Part shown: positions 60,019 through 64,000 of the stretch, in pieces
How the letters are laid out: each line of letters begins with the position of its first letter
Position numbering within the stretch: the first letter of the stretch is position 1
Source: Geomicrobium sediminis
GTDB taxonomy: Bacteria; Bacillota; Bacilli; Bacillales; Marinococcaceae
Assembly (NCBI RefSeq): GCF_016908595.1
Contig: NZ_JAFBEC010000002.1
Coordinates: 62,001 to 126,000 of the forward strand
Direction: 5' to 3'
Length of the DNA stretch: 64,000 nt
The notes under the pieces: model-generated
The model's database searches: none
Told to the model about the DNA's origin: nothing
What the model saw: only the letters and a program-made list of their open reading frames with translations
Program-made: the position numbers and the translations under genes

Positions 60019-61200
60019 TCATGCTTCCTTTTTTATCGTTTCTAATCGTTCAATTAGTGGCACTGCACCATGATAATTTCCAATGCCATAGACAACTTGT
60101 CCGTCAACGACTTGCTCTAAGTAATCAAACACATCGTTCGCATCGTATCCTTCGAAATTCACAAGTTCATTTACTCGTAGACGGCCGTCATCATAAGCAC
60201 TTTGAATCGGTCCAATGCCTTCCCCAATAACGATCAATTTATCCATCTCAATCTCTGGTAATAAATCTTTTGCGAACTGTTCGGTTCGTTCAGGTCGATC
60301 TGAACGACAATTCATAACGATAATTGGCTGTTCAGAAGGGTACCCAAGTTCTACGACATTTTCCCAAATCTTTAAAGTTGAGGCCGGTTCGTTTGCAGAG
60401 AAACCATTAACAAAGAATGAAGCTTTCCCTTTCGTCTTTGTATCAAATGGAAATACTCTCGTCACCCCAGGAGCTGCCTTTGCTTTAAGCATTCCTCGTC
60501 CTGCTGTGTTCTCATCAATGTCTAACGCTTTTGCTACCGCGAGAGCAAGAGCGACGTTTTCAGGAAAAATCATGTACTCAAATTTCGTTAAGTATGATTT
60601 AGGAACCGCATCAGTATCGGCAACAAATACTTCGGTATTTCGCTTACGTGCCTCAATCTTGAAATACTCCACATACGGAGATGGGGAAATAATTAGCTTC
60701 CCGTTGTAAGGAATCGTCTCTTTGTATGCATCGACCATATGATCAAGAGTCGGACCCATTACTTCCATATGATCTTCTACAACGTTAACGATCACTGTAA
60801 TGTTTGCTTGCATCCAATTCTCTTGTAGAACGCGCTGATAATCTGGTGCAACGGCCATACATTCGCTGACAAATGCTTCCGCCCCACGATCAGCCGCTTC
60901 TTTCATTGCGCCTTTTTGTTCACGAATGTTGGCGCCTTCCGGCCGCCGTTTGATCGGTCGTTCTTCGTCGGTATCCCAATAAAACATCCGGGCTGCCGTC
61001 CCTGTCATCTTACCGACCGTTTTAATACCATCCTCCATTAAAACCCCAGCAATTAACCTCGTTACCGTAGACTTCCCCCGGCTGCCGTTCACGTTAATGC
61101 GTAGAGGAACTTTGTTCACTTCTACTTGATGTTTTCGTTTCTCATAAATACCTAAACCTAATAGCCCTACTAATATTATGGTTGCAAAAAGGGTAATCAC
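60019..61200 (-). CDS. capB: Poly-gamma-glutamate synthase CapB/PgsB
   Basis: An ATP-dependent Mur-ligase-like amide ligase of about 393 aa joining glutamates through the gamma carboxyl. An N-terminal membrane helix is followed by EKRKHQ, the P-loop NVNGSRGKSTVTRLI, FVSECMAVAPDYQ, VNVVEDHMEVMGPTLD, and MNCRSDRPERTEQFA. The start is uncertain: GTG 61200 gives an N-terminus and length like B. subtilis PgsB (393 aa); ATG 61254 and 61290 are also in frame, and no strong ribosome-binding site marks any of them. First gene of capBCADE. Confidence 0.92.
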   Translation of the reverse strand: MITLFATIILVGLLGLGIYEKRKHQVEVNKVPLRINVNGSRGKSTVTRLIAGVLMEDGIKTVGKMTGTAARMFYWDTDEERPIKRRPEGANIREQKGAMKEAADRGAEAFVSECMAVAPDYQRVLQENWMQANITVIVNVVEDHMEVMGPTLDHMVDAYKETIPYNGKLIISPSPYVEYFKIEARKRNTEVFVADTDAVPKSYLTKFEYMIFPENVALALAVAKALDIDENTAGRGMLKAKAAPGVTRVFPFDTKTKGKASFFVNGFSANEPASTLKIWENVVELGYPSEQPIIVMNCRSDRPERTEQFAKDLLPEIEMDKLIVIGEGIGPIQSAYDDGRLRVNELVNFEGYDANDVFDYLEQVVDGQVVYGIGNYHGAVPLIERLETIKKEA

Positions 61201-61424
61201 AGCCTGCCCAACTTTCTTACGACAAGTACTCGTTTCAATACACGTACTGCCCATGAGTATACGTTTATTATACTGAAATATTTCTAGCATACGGTTTCAA
61301 TGCTGTTACAATTTCGTTGATTATTACTAAAATAAAACCATTTAATTAAAAATCCTGTAAAAAATGTCAGCGGTTGAACGTAGTTTTTACTTTTTTCGTA
61401 AAGTTATTCACTACTCTTTCAACT

Positions 61425-61928
61425 TTAATCTTCGTAAGCGATAATCAAAACTTCTCCCGTAAACGCGTCAATTTCAATCTCAGCTTCCAAGTCATTTCGT
61501 TCAAGTTCAACGACCCAGATGATCCGACCGTCTTCTTCATCTAACTCAATGCTATCAAGCTCTCCATCAAAGTGACCTTTTGCAATCGTTAATGCGTCTT
61601 CACTCGTAATGATGACATCTTGTGAACGTTTTTCTTCATCGTTGTCACGATCTGCGTCTCCAACTTTAGAGAGCCCGTGAATCGTTCCAACATGTTCATC
61701 GACAAATAATTGATACTCCGTTCCTTGGAACCTCACAGAAAACTCATGCATTGACGATGAACTATCCAACTGCGATTGTCCTTCATAAACAACTTCTCCT
61801 GGATACTCATCAATCACTTTAGATGTCATCTCATCAATCGATAATACTTCTGAGTCATTCGGAAATAACGCAATCACGATCATCACGATGAGTAAAACTA
61901 CAATAAGGGCAATCATTTTCTTACTCAT
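61425..61928 (-). CDS. PepSY-domain membrane protein (YkoI-like)
   Basis: A 167-aa protein with an N-terminal membrane helix (about 5-23) and one or two PepSY domains outside (residues about 35-95, and 105-167 with ALTIAKGHFDGELDSIELDE and EIEIDAFTGEVLII). It overlaps the kinase stop by 8 bp and is translationally coupled. B. subtilis ykoGHI has the same order (regulator, kinase, PepSY protein). PepSY domains commonly inhibit peptidases or modulate sensors, so it may tune the kinase. ATG 61928 has AGAGGA 11 bases upstream. Confidence 0.82.
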   Translation of the reverse strand: MSKKMIALIVVLLIVMIVIALFPNDSEVLSIDEMTSKVIDEYPGEVVYEGQSQLDSSSSMHEFSVRFQGTEYQLFVDEHVGTIHGLSKVGDADRDNDEEKRSQDVIITSEDALTIAKGHFDGELDSIELDEEDGRIIWVVELERNDLEAEIEIDAFTGEVLIIAYED

Positions 61929-63297
61929 CGCTTTCACAATCCTCTCCAGCTTGTAAGCCAATTGTGAACGTCGTAGAGGTTCCTTGTTTACTTTCGACAA
62001 AAATGGTCGCTTGTTGTGCTTCTATCAACTTCTTCGCAATAGACAACCCGAGCCCAACACCAGTAGCTTGACGATTTCGACCTGCATCGATCTGGTAAAA
62101 GCGATCAAATATGTAGGCGACCTCTTGCTCATCAATTCCAACACCATAATCACGAACCCGAACGTATACCGTGTCTTTTTTGCGATCTACAACAAACTCA
62201 ACTTCTCCTTCACTATACTTTAAAGCATTATCCACTAAGATATACAAAACTTGCTTTACTTTCTCACGATCTGCATACACCGTTTGAGACGACCGCTGAC
62301 TAATCTGTTTAATCGAACGGTTTGTTGCGACTTGAAAACGATCAGTAACTTCTTCTAGAAGTTGCTCAACGAAAAACGTCGTCTTCTCAACGTGCAATTG
62401 CTCATCATCTTTAGCAAGGATCAATAACTGCTCTGTTAAGTGTTGCATCTGTTTTGTCTCATCAGAAATTGCAAGTAATGACTCTTTAAATAGTGGAGAA
62501 CTACGATCAATGTCTCTTCTAAGCAGTAATTTGGCGTAGCCATCAATGACTGTTAACGGCGTTCGCAACTCATGGGAAGCATCTGATACAAACTGCTCTT
62601 GTTGCTTAAATTGCCGATGCAATCGCTCCATCATTTTATTAAAGGCCACCGTCAATTGTCCAAGTTCATCTTTCGTTACGTTTTGTTCGTTTAACTTCTG
62701 AAAGTTCCCTTCTGCTTCAACGTGCACCATCGTTTCACTTAACCGTTGTACAGGTTTGACGATCACTGCTGCAAGCAAAAATCCTCCAACAACGGCAGGC
62801 AAGATGGCAATGATGGATGCTACGATTAAAATGTATCGCAACAACGCCATATTTTCTTCTAATCCATACAATCGTTCAACGACTTGAAGCGTAACAATTT
62901 CACCGTCTTCCCAAATTAATGGCTTTGAGGCAATGACATATCGCTCTTGATCATCTGTTGTCAATGTTTGGGCTGTTTGAGAATTTGTAAACGAAGTAGA
63001 AATAGAAGAAAATGACTCGTCCGTCGTAAAGGTGTGAAAACTTTCTTCGTCCTGATTAATGAGTCGAATCATTCCTTCTGACGGAATGTATGACTGAATA
63101 ACGTTTACGAGGATAAGTTCATCGTATGGAACGGTACTCACCGCTTGACTCATTGCATCTGTCTGATTGAGTACCCGTTCTGCCTCACTTTGAAAGCTTT
63201 GATTTTCGTAAAACAAATAGACGGACACATTCGTTAAGCTTACAAACACAACGACAACGACGGAAGCAAGAAGTTGGATTTTCGTTCGTAACTTCAC
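61921..63297 (-). CDS. Sensor histidine kinase (YkoH-like)
   Basis: A 458-aa membrane kinase. TM1 lies at about 8-30, the outside sensor at 31-152, TM2 at about 155-180, then HAMP. The phosphoacceptor is His242 in SDASHELRTPL; the ATPase domain has DNALKYSEG, DYGVGID and GVGLGLSIAKKL. It is the middle gene of an overlapping operon and lies next to the poly-gamma-glutamate operon. Its signal is unknown. Confidence 0.93.
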   Translation of the reverse strand: MKLRTKIQLLASVVVVVFVSLTNVSVYLFYENQSFQSEAERVLNQTDAMSQAVSTVPYDELILVNVIQSYIPSEGMIRLINQDEESFHTFTTDESFSSISTSFTNSQTAQTLTTDDQERYVIASKPLIWEDGEIVTLQVVERLYGLEENMALLRYILIVASIIAILPAVVGGFLLAAVIVKPVQRLSETMVHVEAEGNFQKLNEQNVTKDELGQLTVAFNKMMERLHRQFKQQEQFVSDASHELRTPLTVIDGYAKLLLRRDIDRSSPLFKESLLAISDETKQMQHLTEQLLILAKDDEQLHVEKTTFFVEQLLEEVTDRFQVATNRSIKQISQRSSQTVYADREKVKQVLYILVDNALKYSEGEVEFVVDRKKDTVYVRVRDYGVGIDEQEVAYIFDRFYQIDAGRNRQATGVGLGLSIAKKLIEAQQATIFVESKQGTSTTFTIGLQAGEDCESDE

Positions 63298-63980
63298 GGT
63301 TTAACGACTTTCATCACATAACCGACGCCACGAACCGTATGAATTAACGATGCGCTTGCGTTGTGATCAATTTTTTTTCGAAGATAACGAATGTACACAT
63401 CTGTTACATTCGTATCTCCAATATAGTCATAGCCCCAAACGTGTTGCAACAACTGATCCCTCGTAAGTACATGACCTTGGTTTTCCAGTAAATAGACGAG
63501 TAAACGAAATTCCTTCGCTGTTAACTCAATCAGCTGATCGTTACGATATACCTCATGTCGTTCTGGATAGACGACAACATCGGCTAACGTAAGCATGCTT
63601 TCACTTTCAGTGTCTTCTTGTTTTGACTTTCGAAGTTGTACTCGAATCCGTGCAAGCAATTCCTCATTTTCAAATGGCTTTGTTATATAATCATTGGCAC
63701 CAGAATCTAACCCACTTACTTTATCTGTTACATCAGCTTTTGCGGTTAGCATAATGACTGGAGTCGTACGGTCGTTTTTTCTAAAACGTCGTAAAATCTC
63801 TAAACCGCTTAATTTTGGTAACATCACATCAAGTAAAAGCAAGTCAAAGCGATTCTGTTCAACCGCTTGAACTGCCTCCACTCCGTCATGACAAACAGTC
63901 GTTTTATAGCCTTCATATTCAAGCTCAAGAACGAGCAATCGACTGATCTTCAAATCGTCTTCAGCGATTAAGATTTTCAC
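63294..63980 (-). CDS. OmpR-family response regulator (YkoG-like)
   Basis: A 228-aa response regulator. The receiver has the acidic pair at residues 7-9, D51 in LLLDVMLPKLSG and K101 in DYITKPF; the C-terminal winged helix contains ELTAKEFRLLVYLL and DVYIRYLRKKID. AGGAGG directly abuts ATG 63986 but is six bases from GTG 63980, giving MKILIAEDD, so GTG is chosen. Overlaps the kinase gene by 4 bp. Confidence 0.93.
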   Translation of the reverse strand: MKILIAEDDLKISRLLVLELEYEGYKTTVCHDGVEAVQAVEQNRFDLLLLDVMLPKLSGLEILRRFRKNDRTTPVIMLTAKADVTDKVSGLDSGANDYITKPFENEELLARIRVQLRKSKQEDTESESMLTLADVVVYPERHEVYRNDQLIELTAKEFRLLVYLLENQGHVLTRDQLLQHVWGYDYIGDTNVTDVYIRYLRKKIDHNASASLIHTVRGVGYVMKVVKP

Positions 63981-64000
63981 TTTCATCCTCCTTAACACCG

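Noticed and set aside
1-64000. CRISPR arrays, insertion sequences, prophage, tRNA or rRNA genes
   Set aside because: No repeat-spacer arrays, transposase or phage proteins, cloverleaf genes or rRNA blocks were seen on reading both strands; short tRNAs cannot be fully excluded without a search tool.

Overview
The window is a stretch of chromosome from an endospore-forming, aerobic Bacillaceae-type Firmicute. The evidence is strong AGGAGG ribosome-binding sites, frequent TTG and GTG starts, sigma-A promoters with 17-bp spacers, a GerA germination protein behind a sigma-G-like promoter, a B. subtilis-style mntABCD operon, a Mg2+ M-box riboswitch, and Fur, MntR, LexA and MerR-type sites. Several secreted lipoproteins have extremely acidic linkers, and there is a CPA1 Na+/H+ antiporter, which suggests a salt- or alkali-adapted lineage. 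No species is named. I see no rRNA, tRNA, insertion sequence, prophage or CRISPR array. Gene density is high and most convergent gene pairs are separated by strong hairpins.

Layout. 1-5.1 kb: end of a polysaccharide gene cluster (glycosyltransferase, sugar epimerase), a response regulator/kinase/lipoprotein operon and a rhodanese. 5.1-15.7 kb: AI-2E permease, a TAXI-type TRAP transporter, then an amino-acid module with a RpiR regulator and class-III aminotransferase divergent from a lysine-2,3-aminomutase-like radical SAM enzyme, followed by a FAH-family hydrolase and a flavin oxidoreductase. 15.7-19.2 kb: complete acyl-CoA carboxylase operon (accC-accB-carboxyltransferase). 19.3-24.6 kb: Fur-box ABC exporter, pterin dehydratase, two small membrane proteins, and a drug-type ABC transporter with its own MerR regulator. 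24.7-31.9 kb: nitroreductase, allantoinase/dihydroorotase-like amidohydrolase, dCTP deaminase, an IDEAL-domain protein, a small protein with a LexA-like box, a YwaF-type membrane protein, an aminotransferase and MgtE. 31.9-32.4 kb: mgtE control region with promoter, M-box, terminator and a 33-codon leader ORF. 32.4-43 kb: gerA, aldehyde dehydrogenase, DUF4328 protein, SDR, azlCD with an XRE-cupin regulator, CPBP protease, ResA-like thioredoxin, nicotinamidase and Na+/H+ antiporter. 43.2-47.2 kb: mntABCD. 47.2-55.5 kb: deacetylase, beta-lactamase-fold hydrolase, polar amino-acid ABC transporter, aminotransferase, HD hydrolase and photolyase. 55.6-64 kb: ccdA, a poly-gamma-glutamate capsule operon in B-C-A-D-E order, and a response regulator/kinase/PepSY operon.

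How it fits together. The cap genes polymerise (B, C), export (A, E) and probably wall-anchor (D) poly-gamma-glutamate, a useful anionic coat in salt or alkali. Metal homeostasis is prominent: Mn2+ uptake under a DtxR/MntR-like operator, Mg2+ uptake under an M-box plus a possible translated leader, and an exporter under a Fur-like box. The most novel-looking parts are the mgtE leader ORF, whose ribosome-binding site can pair with its own 3' end and whose stop codon lies in the mgtE ribosome-binding site, and the aminomutase/aminotransferase module, where the lysine-recognition residues of classical aminomutases appear to be missing.
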